Source: Antarcticirhabdus aurantiaca
GTDB lineage: Bacteria > Pseudomonadota > Alphaproteobacteria > Rhizobiales > Rhizobiaceae
NCBI RefSeq assembly: GCF_009765365.1
Contig: NZ_VTOM01000014.1
Coordinates: 101,680 to 165,679, forward strand
Length of the DNA: 64,000 nucleotides
Reading direction: 5' to 3'
Below the pieces are notes generated by a model. That model searched no databases and had not been told where the DNA came from. It was given only the letters and a program-made list of their open reading frames with translations. This document shows, piece by piece, positions 1 through 9,255 of this stretch; position 1 is the first letter of the stretch; each line of letters opens with the position of its first letter. The position numbers were made by a program, and so were the translations under genes.

Positions 1-785
1 CGCGGCGCCAACGTGGCCAGCGTCATGGCGCGCACGAGTCGCTTGGTGATCTGACCATCATGCTCGAAGACATCGTCGCAAAGCCCTGGCGACAATGAAA
101 GAACCTTTGCGTCGCGCGCGCACCGGACCTCGATCGCGAGGAGGTTTAGCGGGTCGAAGCGGATCGCGAATCCCGCCAGATCGGCGGCGCGGTGGCGGGA
201 GATCCGCTCGCGCTCGCCGCCGAGCGCTTCGAGGACGGTGACGCGCGAACCGCCGAAGCCGAAACGCTCAAGCAGCGCCGCAGCTTGCATTGGTCCGTTC
301 TCGTCGGAGGTGAGCGCGAGAACGCGCGCGCCGGGCTGGAGGTGGGGGCGCAGAAGCGCGATCGGCCGGCCGTGCAGCGAGACGGTTGCGACGTCCTGCA
401 GCGCCCATCCGAGTCGGGCGGCGGCGAGGCTGAAGGCGGAAGGGGCCGGCACGACATCCATCTCCTCGGCCGGCACCTGGCGCGCCAGCGTCGCGCCGAC
501 GCCGAACAGGAAGGGATCGCCCGAGGCGAGGACGCAGGTCCGCCGGCCGCGCATCGCGCGAACCGCCGCCATCCCGGCGTCGAACGGCTTCGGCCAGCTT
601 CGCGCGTCGCCTCGAACCAGCGGGGCGGCGAGCTGAAGGTGCCGTTCGCCCCCGAACACGGCCTCCGCCCCCGCGATCAGCGCCTTGGCGCGATCGGACA
701 GGCCGGCGACGCCATCCTCCCCGATGCCGACGACCGCGAGCCAGCGCGGCGTTGCGGGCGGGGCGCCGTCCTCGCTAGAAGCCAT
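1..785 (-). CDS. cobL: Precorrin-6Y C5,15-methyltransferase (decarboxylating), CobL, 3' end outside window
   Basis: CobL methylates C5 and C15 of precorrin-6Y and removes the C12 acetate carboxyl in aerobic cobalamin synthesis. About 261 codons are visible, reading leftwards with no stop before the edge. The N-terminal tetrapyrrole-methylase (CbiE-like) domain has LAVVGIGEDG near residue 20 and ASGDPFLFG near residue 95. The CbiT-like half begins at HDGQITKRLVRA, where the window ends. The start at 785 has GGAGGT 8 bases upstream; an in-frame ATG at 791 is too close to that site. The Shine-Dalgarno lies inside codons 2-3 of the divergent cobK, so there is no intergenic promoter space. Family call is secure; start is fairly secure. 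Confidence 0.93.
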   Translation of the reverse strand, partial: MASSEDGAPPATPRWLAVVGIGEDGVAGLSDRAKALIAGAEAVFGGERHLQLAAPLVRGDARSWPKPFDAGMAAVRAMRGRRTCVLASGDPFLFGVGATLARQVPAEEMDVVPAPSAFSLAAARLGWALQDVATVSLHGRPIALLRPHLQPGARVLALTSDENGPMQAAALLERFGFGGSRVTVLEALGGERERISRHRAADLAGFAIRFDPLNLLAIEVRCARDAKVLSLSPGLCDDVFEHDGQITKRLVRAMTLATLAP

Positions 786-789
786 GGCC

Positions 790-1560
790 ATGACCTCCGG
801 CTCCATTCGAACCCTGATCCTCGGCGGCACGACCGAAGCGCGCCGCCTCGGCGCCCGGCTGGCGGAAGCCCGTCGCTTCGACGTGACGCTGTCGCTGGCG
901 GGCCGCACCCGCGCGCCCGTCGACCAGGGCGTGCCGACCCGCATCGGCGGCTTCGGCGGCCCGGACGGCCTGGCGCGGCACCTGGTCGAGACGGGCGTCG
1001 ACCTCCTGATCGACGCGACGCACCCCTTCGCCGCGCGCATCTCGGCCAATGCCGTCGCGGCTGCGACCGCTACCGGCGTGCCGCTCCTGGCGCTGCGTCG
1101 GCCGGAATGGACGCGTGAGCCGGGCGATCGCTGGATCGAGGCCGACAGCGTCGCGGAAGCCCTCGGCCACGTCGGCGCGGCGCCCCGGCGCCTCTTCGTC
1201 GCCCTCGGCCGGCAGGAGCTGGAGCCCCTGGAAGCCGCGCCGCAGCACCGCTACCTCGTGCGCAGCGTCGATCCCGTCGAGCCGCCACTGCGCGTGCCGC
1301 ACGCCGACTATCTCCTCGACCGCGGCCCCTTCGACGCGGAGGCCGAGACGGTCCTGTTCGAGCGCCACGGCATCGAGGCCGTGCTCGCCAAGAACAGCGG
1401 CGGGGCGGCGAGCCGGGCCAAGATCGACGCGGCACGCCGGCTCGGCCTGCCGGTTCATCTCGTGCGCCGGCCGCCGGCCGCGGGGCCGAGCCTCGACACC
1501 GTTGAGGCGCTCCTCGCCGCGATCGATCACCGCTTTCCCCCGACCGATCGCGGGGAGTAG
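790..1560 (+). CDS. cobK: Precorrin-6A reductase
   Basis: NADPH-dependent reduction of precorrin-6A to precorrin-6B, the step before CobL. The 256-residue product has the usual length, the N-terminal LILGGTTEARRL (residues 9-20), DATHPFA (75-81), GRQELEPLE (about 140) and AKNSGG (200-205), all typical of CobK/CbiJ. The start at ATG 790 is favoured over ATG 784 (spacing from a weak AGAAG). It is the only cob gene on this strand in the first 9.7 kb. Its 3' end overlaps cobJ by 34 bases, tail to tail, and its 5' end abuts cobL head to head. A leftward transcript continuing from cobJ to cobL would be antisense to all of cobK. Confidence 0.93.
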   Translation: MTSGSIRTLILGGTTEARRLGARLAEARRFDVTLSLAGRTRAPVDQGVPTRIGGFGGPDGLARHLVETGVDLLIDATHPFAARISANAVAAATATGVPLLALRRPEWTREPGDRWIEADSVAEALGHVGAAPRRLFVALGRQELEPLEAAPQHRYLVRSVDPVEPPLRVPHADYLLDRGPFDAEAETVLFERHGIEAVLAKNSGGAASRAKIDAARRLGLPVHLVRRPPAAGPSLDTVEALLAAIDHRFPPTDRGE

Positions 1561-2288
1561 ACGAGCGGCGACAGGCCCGCGCGCTCGACGCGGCGCGTTT
1601 CGGCCGAGCCGACGATGACGCAGGTCGCCATGTCCGCGTCCTCGGCCCGCGCCTCGTCGAGGGCGGCGACGCGCATCCGCTCGTCCGGCCGGCCGGCGGC
1701 GCGGCCGAAGATCACCGGCGCCGTGCCGGGCAGGCATTCGCGCAGAACCTCGAAGGCGCGGCCGAGCTGCCAGGGGCGGGCGCGGCTGATTGGATTGTAG
1801 AAGGCCATGGCAAAACCGGCCTCGGCAGCCAAGCGCAGCCGCTTCTCGACGAGCTCCCAGGGCTTCAGGTTGTCCGAGAGCGAGATGGCGCAGAAGTCGG
1901 CACCGAGCGGTGCGCCCGCGCGCGCCGCGACCGCGAGCATCGCGGTCACGCCCGGCACCACCGTCAGCTCGACGGCGCGCCAAGTCTCGGGCCCGTGCTC
2001 GATCGCCTCGCAGACCGCAGCCGCCATGGCGAAGACGCCGGGATCGCCGCCCGACACCATCGCCACCGTGCGCCCGCTCGCCGCGAGGTCGAGCGCGGCG
2101 CTTGCGCGGGCGATCTCCTCGCGATTGTCCGAGGCGTGGGCGGTCTGGTGCGGCAGCAGCGAGAGGCGCGCGACGTAGGGGTGGTAGCCGAGGATGTCGG
2201 TGCTCGCGGCCACGGCGGCTTCCGCCTCGGGCGTGCGCGCGTCCGCTCCGCCCGGACCGAGCCCGACGACGAAGAGCCGCCCGCTCAC
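1527..2288 (-). CDS. cobJ: Precorrin-3B C17-methyltransferase
   Basis: SAM-dependent C17 methylation and ring contraction of precorrin-3B to precorrin-4. The 253-residue product begins SGRLFVVGLGPGG, with the tetrapyrrole-methylase P-loop at residues 8-14, SGGDPGVFAMA at 79-89 and VVPGVTAM at 110-117. The start is GTG, and its first bases overlap the cobI stop (GTGA), implying translational coupling. The last 34 bases overlap the end of cobK on the other strand. It is the last co-directional gene before cobK interrupts the leftward operon; cobL resumes beyond it. Confidence 0.94.
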   Translation of the reverse strand: MSGRLFVVGLGPGGADARTPEAEAAVAASTDILGYHPYVARLSLLPHQTAHASDNREEIARASAALDLAASGRTVAMVSGGDPGVFAMAAAVCEAIEHGPETWRAVELTVVPGVTAMLAVAARAGAPLGADFCAISLSDNLKPWELVEKRLRLAAEAGFAMAFYNPISRARPWQLGRAFEVLRECLPGTAPVIFGRAAGRPDERMRVAALDEARAEDADMATCVIVGSAETRRVERAGLSPLVYSPRSVGGKR

Positions 2289-3010
2289 GGCCGGTTCTCC
2301 CAGCCGGGGACGAGCACGATCGAGAAGTAGGGTGCCTTGTCGTCCGGCTTGTCCTCCAGCGGCGTCGAGAGCGTGCCCTCCATGGTGCCACGCTCGACGT
2401 AGATCGCGCTCCCCAGCCGGCCGGCCGCCGCGAGCGCGCGGCGGATCTTGGGCAGGTTGCGGCCGATCTTCATGATCACGGCGGCCTCGGTGTCGGCGAG
2501 GCGCCGCGCGAGCTGGCCTTCCTCCATCGTGCCGGGCAGCACCGTCAGCACGTCGTCGCCCTGCACGAGCGGCAGGCCGACCTGCGACCAGCAGCCGGAC
2601 ATGGCGGTGACGCCGGGGATCACCTCCGCCGCGTAGCGCGGTGCGAGGCGGACGTGGAGGTGCATGTAGGAGCCGTAGAAGAGCGGGTCGCCCTCGCTGA
2701 GCACCGCGACGCTTTTCCCGGCGTCGAGGTGGCGCGCCACGGTCTCGGCCGAGCGGGCGTAGAAGCCGGCGATCGAGGCCTTGTAGTCCGGGTGGTGCGT
2801 CGGGATCTCGGTGGTCACGGGATAGAGCAGCGGCAGCTCCGGCGTGCCCGGCCGGATGAGCCCGGCGGCGGTGCGGCGCGCGTGGCCGTGATTGCCCTCC
2901 TTGGCGAAGAAGGCGACGACGTCGGCTTCTCGGACCGCGCGCGCGGCCTTCAGCGTGACGAGGTCGGGATCGCCCGGTCCCGTGCCGACCCCCCAGAGCT
3001 TGCCGGTCAA
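2285..3010 (-). CDS. cobI: Precorrin-2 C20-methyltransferase
   Basis: SAM-dependent methylation of precorrin-2 at C20 to precorrin-3A. The 241-residue product starts TGKLWGVGTGPGDPDL, matching the family N-terminus exactly if the TTG at 3010 is the initiator. That TTG overlaps the cobH stop as TTGA. Further motifs are SEGDPLFYGSYMHL and IPGVTAMSGC. The reading frame stays open upstream into cobH, but that extension is out-of-frame cobH shadow. Coupled on both sides: TTGA with cobH and GTGA with cobJ. Confidence 0.93.
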   Translation of the reverse strand: MTGKLWGVGTGPGDPDLVTLKAARAVREADVVAFFAKEGNHGHARRTAAGLIRPGTPELPLLYPVTTEIPTHHPDYKASIAGFYARSAETVARHLDAGKSVAVLSEGDPLFYGSYMHLHVRLAPRYAAEVIPGVTAMSGCWSQVGLPLVQGDDVLTVLPGTMEEGQLARRLADTEAAVIMKIGRNLPKIRRALAAAGRLGSAIYVERGTMEGTLSTPLEDKPDDKAPYFSIVLVPGWENRP

Positions 3011-3639
3011 ATGCCTGCCCTCGCCACGGCGTTGATCGCGCCCGCGGTCAGCGCGCTGCCGCCCATGCGGCCGCGCACGATCGCGAAGGGAATGCCGAGG
3101 TTCTCGGCGGCGAGCGCGTCCTTGGATTCCATCGCGCCGACGAAGCCGACCGGCATGCCGATGATGGCGGCGGGGCGCGGGGCGCCGTCGCGCAGCATGT
3201 CGAGGAGGTGGAACAGCGCCGTCGGCGCGTTGCCGATGGCGACGAGCGACCCGGCGAGCTTCGGACGCCACAGCTCCAGCGCGGCGGCCGAGCGCGTGTT
3301 GCCGATGCGCTCCGCAATGATGCGGGTCTCGGGATCGTGCAGCGTGCAGACGACCTCGTTGTTTGCCGGCAGGCGCGCGCGCGTGACGCCGCGGGCGACC
3401 ATCTCAGCGTCGCAGAGGATCGGGGCGCCGGCCCGGAGGGCACCGCGCGCGGCGGACACGAAGCCGGGCGAGAACTCGAAGAAGCGCGCGGCCTCGACAA
3501 GCCCGCAGGCATGGATCATGCGCACCGCGACCTCCGCCTCGTCGGGATCGAAGCGCGACAGGTCGGCCTCGGCGCGGATGATGGCGAAGGAGCGCTCGTA
3601 GATCGCGTTGCCGTCGCGGATGTAGTCGAATGCGGACAT
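3007..3639 (-). CDS. cobH: Precorrin-8X methylmutase
   Basis: Moves the C11 methyl to C12, converting precorrin-8X to hydrogenobyrinic acid. The 210-residue product has the family start SAFDYIRDGNAIYERSFA. A histidine at position 43 (MIHACG) corresponds to the catalytic His43 known from CobH. Later motifs are GNAPTALFHLLDM and IGMPVGFVGAMESK. The ATG at 3639 is chosen because upstream in-frame residues are proline/arginine-rich and overlap cobG. The gap to cobG is 10 bases; the stop overlaps the cobI start. Confidence 0.95.
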   Translation of the reverse strand: MSAFDYIRDGNAIYERSFAIIRAEADLSRFDPDEAEVAVRMIHACGLVEAARFFEFSPGFVSAARGALRAGAPILCDAEMVARGVTRARLPANNEVVCTLHDPETRIIAERIGNTRSAAALELWRPKLAGSLVAIGNAPTALFHLLDMLRDGAPRPAAIIGMPVGFVGAMESKDALAAENLGIPFAIVRGRMGGSALTAGAINAVARAGI

Positions 3640-3649
3640 GGGGTCGGTC

Positions 3650-4855
3650 TCAGGCCGCGCGGCCGCGGCGGGAAGCGGGATGGGTTCGAAGGGCGTCGAG
3701 GATCGCCGGCACGGCATCGGCGCCGGAGAGCTCCGCGCCGTCCAAGGAGACGCGTCCGGCATCCGTGCCGACCGCCCGCACGGCCGCCTTCGGCTCGGCG
3801 CAGCGCTTGGCGCAGCCGGACAGGTGGACGGTCGCCGAGCCCGGCGCCATCAGCGCCGCGAGCGCGCCGACGAGCCGCTTGGTGTCGAGGTGCGCGGACG
3901 CGCAGGCCGGCGCGCCGGCGCAGGCCGACACGCGCAGGCGCGGATCGTCCGCGTCCGCGACGAAGCCGAGCCGGCGGCCGAGCGCGCGGACCGGCTCGGC
4001 AAGTGCGGCTTCGCCGATCAGGAGGACGGCGTGACCGGGCGAAAGGCGGATGTCGCGAAGGCCGAGGAGCCCGGCTTCCTCGGCAAGGGTGCCGAGCGCC
4101 GATGCCGAAACCTGTCCGAAGGGCAGGACGAGGCGGCAGGCGGCCGCGCCGCCGCGCAGCGGGATGGCGCCGACCGGCAGGGGCGACGCCTCCGGCGGAC
4201 TGCCGCGCGGCGGTCGGGGCGCGTCGCCCGCCAGGAGGTCGCGCCCGCGCGCCGCGCGGCCGAGGCTCGCCACGATGCCGAGAAGCGCGAAGACGCGGCC
4301 CTCGGCTTCGTCGGCCGAGATCACTGCCAGCGGGCTGGCCATCGCGCGGGTGCCGGCGAGGCCGAGGCGCCATTGCCCGTGGCCGGCCGCGTCGAGCCGC
4401 ACGTCGGCCAGCGAAGCGGCCAGCGGAACGGCGCCGCCGCCGTCGACCACGACGGACACCTTCGGCCCGAGCCGATCTCCAAGGCCGGCGCGCGCCGCGC
4501 CCTCCGCGATGGAGCGGGCGAGGCGCGAGCCGTCGTCGATCTCGGACGGGTCGAGGCCGGCCAGCGGGCCCGTTTCGACGGGCACGCCCGCGCGCGGCTC
4601 GATGCCGAGGGCTGCCGCATCGGCGGCGAGCGCCGCTGACGAAGCGGGCGTGAGCCCGCGGATCTGAAAGCTGCCCCGCGCCGTGACCTCGACGACGCCG
4701 TTGCCTCGTTGCTCGGCGGCACGCGCGAGGCCGGCGAGCTCGGCCGGCGAGAAGGCGCCGCGGGCCGGCACGAGGCGGGCGAGAAGGCCGTCGCCGGTCG
4801 CCATGGGGTCGAGAAGGGTCGGGCAGGCGCCGCGGCGCAGGTCGGGCGCGCTCAT
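3650..4855 (-). CDS. cobG: Precorrin-3B synthase
   Basis: Oxygen-dependent conversion of precorrin-3A to precorrin-3B, the marker of the aerobic cobalamin route. The 401-residue product belongs to the nitrite/sulfite reductase ferredoxin-like family. It has duplicated half-domains and C-terminal 4Fe-4S ligands C312-x5-C318 and C348-x3-C352 (CAGAPAC and CAKRC). The start ATG at 4855 overlaps the cobN stop as ATGA, and cobH follows after 10 bases. CobG in place of the anaerobic enzymes means ring contraction uses molecular oxygen. Confidence 0.94.
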   Translation of the reverse strand: MSAPDLRRGACPTLLDPMATGDGLLARLVPARGAFSPAELAGLARAAEQRGNGVVEVTARGSFQIRGLTPASSAALAADAAALGIEPRAGVPVETGPLAGLDPSEIDDGSRLARSIAEGAARAGLGDRLGPKVSVVVDGGGAVPLAASLADVRLDAAGHGQWRLGLAGTRAMASPLAVISADEAEGRVFALLGIVASLGRAARGRDLLAGDAPRPPRGSPPEASPLPVGAIPLRGGAAACRLVLPFGQVSASALGTLAEEAGLLGLRDIRLSPGHAVLLIGEAALAEPVRALGRRLGFVADADDPRLRVSACAGAPACASAHLDTKRLVGALAALMAPGSATVHLSGCAKRCAEPKAAVRAVGTDAGRVSLDGAELSGADAVPAILDALRTHPASRRGRAA

Positions 4856-7800
4856 TCCGCGGCTTCCGCCAAGCGATCGCCGCGCGCCTCGGCGATCAGC
4901 GCCGCGAGGTCGGCGTCGACCGCGTTGCGCAAGGGGCTCCACAGGCCGCGGCGGCGCGCGTCGGCGAAGCGCCGGGCGATCAGCGCGGCCGCGCCGGGGT
5001 TCTCGCGCAGGAGGAAGGCGCGGATGTCTGGGTCGCCGAGATAGCGGTCGTGGACGGCCTCGATCAGCGCGGGCGCGACGGCGCCGGTGGTTTCCGCGAA
5101 GCCGACCAGCCGATCCACCGTTTCGGCAAACTCCGAGGCGCCGCGCGGCCCGTGGCGCATCTGGCCGGCGATGAAGCGCTCGTTCAGCGCGCGGGCGCGC
5201 ACCGTCCGCTCCATGGCGGCCTTGAGCGAGCGGGGACGGGGACGCTTCGGGTCGGTCGTGTCCAGCGTGACGATCTCGGCATGGCCGCCGACCAGCTCCA
5301 CCGCCGCCGCGAAGCCGCCGACGAAGGCGACGTCCGCCGAGCCCTCGAGGAGGTCGCGGCCGGGATCGTCCGAGGTGTGGATGAGGAGGTCGGCCTCGCC
5401 CAGCACCGCACCGAAGGCGTCCGGCGCGTGGGCGCCAGCGCCCTCCGGCCCGCCGAAGGCGTGGCTCGCGCCGTCGAGATAGGCGCGGCCGATCTCGCCG
5501 CGCTCCTCCCAGTCGCCCGAGGCGAGCGCGTCCTCGACGCCGGCGCCGAAGGTGCCGGGCGCCGAGCCGAAGATGCGCGGCGGCACGCGGCCGCTCTCCC
5601 GCGCGGTCTCGGCCAACGGGTTGTCGCCCGGCGCGTCGTCGCGGGCTGCGACGGCCTGCGCCGCGGCGTCGAGCAGCGCGATCTGGACGGGGAACATGTC
5701 GCGGAACAGGCCGGAGATGCGGAAGGATACGTCGACGCGCGGGCGGCCGAGCTCGGCCGGCGCCAGCACTTCCAGCGCCTCCGCGCGGCCCGTCGCCGGG
5801 TCCCAGCGCGGCCGGCAGCCCATCAGCGCCAGCCCCTGCGCGATCTCCTCGCCGCCGGTGCGCAGCGAGGCCGAGCCCCAAAGGTCGATCACGACGACGC
5901 GCGGCCAGTCGCCTTCCTCCTGGAGGTGGCGGCGCAGCACCTCCTCTGCGGCTCTGCGGCCGAGCTCCCAGGCGGTCGGCGTCGGCAGGTGGCGCGGATC
6001 GAAGGTGAAGAGGTTGCGCCCGGTCGGGAGGACGTCGGTGCGTCCGCGTGCCGGGGCGCCGGAGGGGCCGGCGGCGACGCGCCCGCCGCCCAGCGCCGCG
6101 AGAAGGGCGGCGCGCTCGGTGCCAGCGCTGGCGAGCCGGACGGTGTCGGTCTCGTCGGGCGCAGCGCGGCCGAAGACGTGGAGCCCGTCCTTGATCGCCA
6201 TGTCCTTGAGATCGCAGAGCCAGGCGTCGATGCGCAGCAGCGCCGCGTCCGGATCGTCGCCGTCCGAAACGCCGGCCTTGGCCGCGAGGCCGGTCTCGGC
6301 GGCGGTCTTCACGATCGCTTCGGCCAGCCGCTCGCGGCGACGACGGTCGAGGCCGTCGGCCTGCGCGTATTCGTCGACGAGGCGCTCCAACTGCTCGCCG
6401 TCCGGGTCGAGCCCTGCGGCGAGGAGCGGCGGCGGCAGGTGGCCGATGGTGACGGCGGCGATGCGCCGCTTGGCCTGCGCGGCCTCGCCGGGATTGGACA
6501 CGATAAAGGGATAGACGACGGGCAGTGGGCCGGCGACGATCTCCGGGAAGCAGCCGGCGGTCAGCGCCACCGTCTTGCCCGGCAGCCATTCCAGCGTGCC
6601 GTGCGCGCCCAGATGCACGATCGCGTCGAAGCCGTCCTGCAGCCAGGCGCCGAAGGCGAGGAGCGCGTGGGCCGGCGGCAAGGCCGGATCATGATAGTCG
6701 GCGCGCCGGTCCGCGCTGCGGCCCCGGTCGGGCGCGAGGGCGACGGTGACCTTGCCGAAGCGAAGCGCGCGGAAGGTCGCGGGATCGGCCGGCGGCGGTC
6801 CCCACGCGCCGAGAACGGCCGCGCGGGGTTCGGGAGCGAGGGCGCCGAACCAGCCGGCATAGGCGCTCGCGTCGAAACCCTGACGCGACGCTTCCAGCGC
6901 CTGGAAGAGGTCGCGGGAGGTCGGCGGCAGCGAGCCGACGTCGTAGCCTCCGGCGCGGAGGTCTTCGAGGATCGCGAGGGCACTCGCCCAGACGTCGAGT
7001 CCGACGGCGTAGCCTTCGCGGCCGGCCGAGCCGGGATAGTCCGGCAGGAGCAGCGCGACGCGGCGCTCGCCCGGCGGCAGCGTTCGCAGACGCAGGAGGC
7101 GGGCGGTGCGCTCCGCCACCATTTCAACGCGGTCCAGCTCGGGCGCGTTGCGCGTTTCCGCGAAGCCGAGCGCCTCGTCCGCTGCCGTGGCCTGCTTGAA
7201 GGACAGGGCGCCGGCGAGGACGCGGCCGTCGAGCTCGGGCAGGATGACGTGCATGGCGAGGTCGGAGGGGCCGAGCCCGCGGGCGTTCGCGCTCCAAGCC
7301 TCGCGGCTCGTCGAGGCGACGACCGCCTGGAGGACGGGCACGCCGAGCGCGTCGAAGAGGTTCGCGCCCGCCTCCGCCTCGCCGCCGCTGGCGAAGGCCG
7401 TGGTGGAGACGATCAGCGCGGGCGAGAGCCGGGCCGATAGGTCGGCAAGGAAGGCGCGGGCGGCGGCGTCCTTGAGGCTCGGCACGAAGACCGGCAGCGC
7501 GCGGAGGCCCCGCCGCTCCAGCGCCTCGGCCAGCGCCGTCACCGGCGCGTGGTCGTTGGCGAGGAGCACCGAGCGGTAGAAGAGGATCGGCACGAGCGGG
7601 CGCTCGTCGGGCGCGATCGTTTCGAGCGCGGCGACGCCGCCTTGCGGATCGAGGCAGCCGAAGCGGGGCAGCGGCTCGGCGTCAGTGAGGGCGCCGGCGG
7701 GCGCGCCGGCGTGGTGGGCGAGGCGGCGCAGGAGCGCCGCCATGTTGGCCGGACCGCCCTCGCGGAAGCAGGCAAGGAGAGCGGTGAGCTCCGCCTTCGG

Positions 7801-8193
7801 CAGGGTCGAGAGCCGGTCGAGGCTCGCATCCTCGTCGCGGCACTCGCCCGGCAGAAGCGCCAGCGCGATCCCTTTTTCGCGAGCGATCGCCCCCAGCCGG
7901 TCGCAGCCGTAGCGCCACCAGTCGTAGCCGCCGAGGATGCGCACGAGGATCACGCGGGCGTGGGCCGCGACGGCGTCCATCCAGAGGTCCACCGACATCG
8001 GGTGGCGCAGCGCGGCAAGGCTTGCGAGGCGCAGCGAGGGCAGGTCGTGGCCCTCCGTCCGCCACGCCGCCGAAAGCCCCGCGAGGTCGCTCGGCGAGAA
8101 GGACAGCGCCACCATGTCCGCCGGAGCCTGGCCGAGATCGACCGGCTGCGGGCCGTCGTCCAGGCTGGCGGAGGTGGTGGCGAGGATGTGCAT
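4852..8193 (-). CDS. cobN: Aerobic cobaltochelatase subunit CobN
   Basis: Large, tetrapyrrole-binding subunit of the ATP-dependent cobaltochelatase that inserts cobalt into hydrogenobyrinic acid a,c-diamide with CobS and CobT. At 1113 residues it is somewhat shorter than many CobN/BchH proteins. Family features include HLGAHGTLEWLPGKTVAL, NLFTFDPRHLPT, VVVIDLWGSASLRTGG and HTSDDPGRDLLEG. CobS and CobT are not in this window. It starts 6 bases after the cobW stop and its own stop overlaps cobG. A very long open frame runs antisense to it, which is ordinary for this base composition. Confidence 0.95.
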   Translation of the reverse strand: MHILATTSASLDDGPQPVDLGQAPADMVALSFSPSDLAGLSAAWRTEGHDLPSLRLASLAALRHPMSVDLWMDAVAAHARVILVRILGGYDWWRYGCDRLGAIAREKGIALALLPGECRDEDASLDRLSTLPKAELTALLACFREGGPANMAALLRRLAHHAGAPAGALTDAEPLPRFGCLDPQGGVAALETIAPDERPLVPILFYRSVLLANDHAPVTALAEALERRGLRALPVFVPSLKDAAARAFLADLSARLSPALIVSTTAFASGGEAEAGANLFDALGVPVLQAVVASTSREAWSANARGLGPSDLAMHVILPELDGRVLAGALSFKQATAADEALGFAETRNAPELDRVEMVAERTARLLRLRTLPPGERRVALLLPDYPGSAGREGYAVGLDVWASALAILEDLRAGGYDVGSLPPTSRDLFQALEASRQGFDASAYAGWFGALAPEPRAAVLGAWGPPPADPATFRALRFGKVTVALAPDRGRSADRRADYHDPALPPAHALLAFGAWLQDGFDAIVHLGAHGTLEWLPGKTVALTAGCFPEIVAGPLPVVYPFIVSNPGEAAQAKRRIAAVTIGHLPPPLLAAGLDPDGEQLERLVDEYAQADGLDRRRRERLAEAIVKTAAETGLAAKAGVSDGDDPDAALLRIDAWLCDLKDMAIKDGLHVFGRAAPDETDTVRLASAGTERAALLAALGGGRVAAGPSGAPARGRTDVLPTGRNLFTFDPRHLPTPTAWELGRRAAEEVLRRHLQEEGDWPRVVVIDLWGSASLRTGGEEIAQGLALMGCRPRWDPATGRAEALEVLAPAELGRPRVDVSFRISGLFRDMFPVQIALLDAAAQAVAARDDAPGDNPLAETARESGRVPPRIFGSAPGTFGAGVEDALASGDWEERGEIGRAYLDGASHAFGGPEGAGAHAPDAFGAVLGEADLLIHTSDDPGRDLLEGSADVAFVGGFAAAVELVGGHAEIVTLDTTDPKRPRPRSLKAAMERTVRARALNERFIAGQMRHGPRGASEFAETVDRLVGFAETTGAVAPALIEAVHDRYLGDPDIRAFLLRENPGAAALIARRFADARRRGLWSPLRNAVDADLAALIAEARGDRLAEAAE

Positions 8194-8199
8194 GAGGGT

Positions 8200-9255
8200 T
8201 TACGCGGCGCCCTGGAGGATGCGCGTCACCTTCTCGCGGTCGAGCCCTTTCAGGCCGATCGCGACGAGGCGGGTGCGCTTCTCCTCGCCGGCATTCCAGG
8301 CCCGGTCGAAGCCGTGCGTCACGCGCGGGCCGACGGCCTGGACGAGGAGCCGCATCGGCTTGCCTTCGACGGCCGCGAAGCCCTTGAGGCGAAGGACGTC
8401 CGCCTCTTCGGCGGCCTTGGCGACGCGCGCCGAGAGCGCCGCGGGGTCGCTGACGGCCGGCAGCTCCACGACGAAACTGTCGAAGTCGTCGTGCTCGTGG
8501 TCGAGCTCGCCGTCGTGATGGGTGCGGCGGTTCTCGATGTCGTTCTCCGTGCCGACGCCGAGGCCGAGGAGAACGGCCGCGTCGACGCGCCCACCGGCTG
8601 TCGGCACGATGCTGACGGCGCGGGCGAGGTGGGCGCCGACGCGCTCGCGCGCCCTGGCCGCGCCGGCCTCGTCGAGGAGATCGCTCTTCGACAGGATCAC
8701 GAGGTCGGCGCAGGCGACCTGATCCTCGAAGACCTCTTCCACGGGGTCGTCGTGGTCGAGCGAGTCGTCGGCGGCGCGCTGCGCGGCCAGCGCCTCCATG
8801 TCGCCGGCGACGCGCCCTTCTGCGAGCGCCGGCCCGTCCACCACCGCGACGACGCCGTCGACGGTGACGCGCCCCTTGATCGCCGGCCACTGGAAGGCCT
8901 GGACGAGGGGCTTGGGGAGGGCGAGGCCGGAGGTCTCGATCAGGATGTGCTCGACCTTGGGCTCGCGCGACAGGATCGCGTCGAGTGCGGGCACGAAGTC
9001 GTCGGCCACGGTGCAGCAGATGCAGCCGTTGGCGAGCTCGACGACGTTCTCCTCCGGGCAGCTCTCGACGCCGCAGCCCCTCAGGATCTCGCCGTCGATG
9101 CCGACGTCGCCGAATTCGTTGACGATGACGGCGAGGCGGCGGCCGCCGGCATTCTCCAGGACGTGGCGGATCAACGTCGTCTTGCCGGCGCCCAGGAAGC
9201 CGGTGACGACGGTGCAGGGCACGCGGGACAGGTCGACGGCGGAAGGGTTGCTCAT
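8200..9255 (-). CDS. cobW: CobW-family GTPase, metal chaperone of the cobalamin pathway
   Basis: G3E-family GTPase thought to deliver cobalt (or protect against wrong metals) at the cobaltochelatase step. The 351-residue product has Walker A GFLGAGKTT (19-27), the metal site GCICC (Cys 78, 80, 81), guanine-specificity SKSD (188-191), a His-rich stretch HHDGELDHEHDD (245-256), and a CobW C-terminal domain. The start overlaps the preceding DUF1636 gene as ATGA, and cobN follows after 6 bases. Transcription is expected to be controlled by the B12 riboswitch upstream of the DUF1636 gene. Confidence 0.95.
   Translation of the reverse strand: MSNPSAVDLSRVPCTVVTGFLGAGKTTLIRHVLENAGGRRLAVIVNEFGDVGIDGEILRGCGVESCPEENVVELANGCICCTVADDFVPALDAILSREPKVEHILIETSGLALPKPLVQAFQWPAIKGRVTVDGVVAVVDGPALAEGRVAGDMEALAAQRAADDSLDHDDPVEEVFEDQVACADLVILSKSDLLDEAGAARARERVGAHLARAVSIVPTAGGRVDAAVLLGLGVGTENDIENRRTHHDGELDHEHDDFDSFVVELPAVSDPAALSARVAKAAEEADVLRLKGFAAVEGKPMRLLVQAVGPRVTHGFDRAWNAGEEKRTRLVAIGLKGLDREKVTRILQGAA

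Noticed and set aside
5050..7440. Very long open frame opposite cobN (about 800 codons)
   Set aside because: High-GC antisense shadow. It lacks any domain and is Arg/Ala/Gly-rich, while the cobN strand has conserved motifs throughout.
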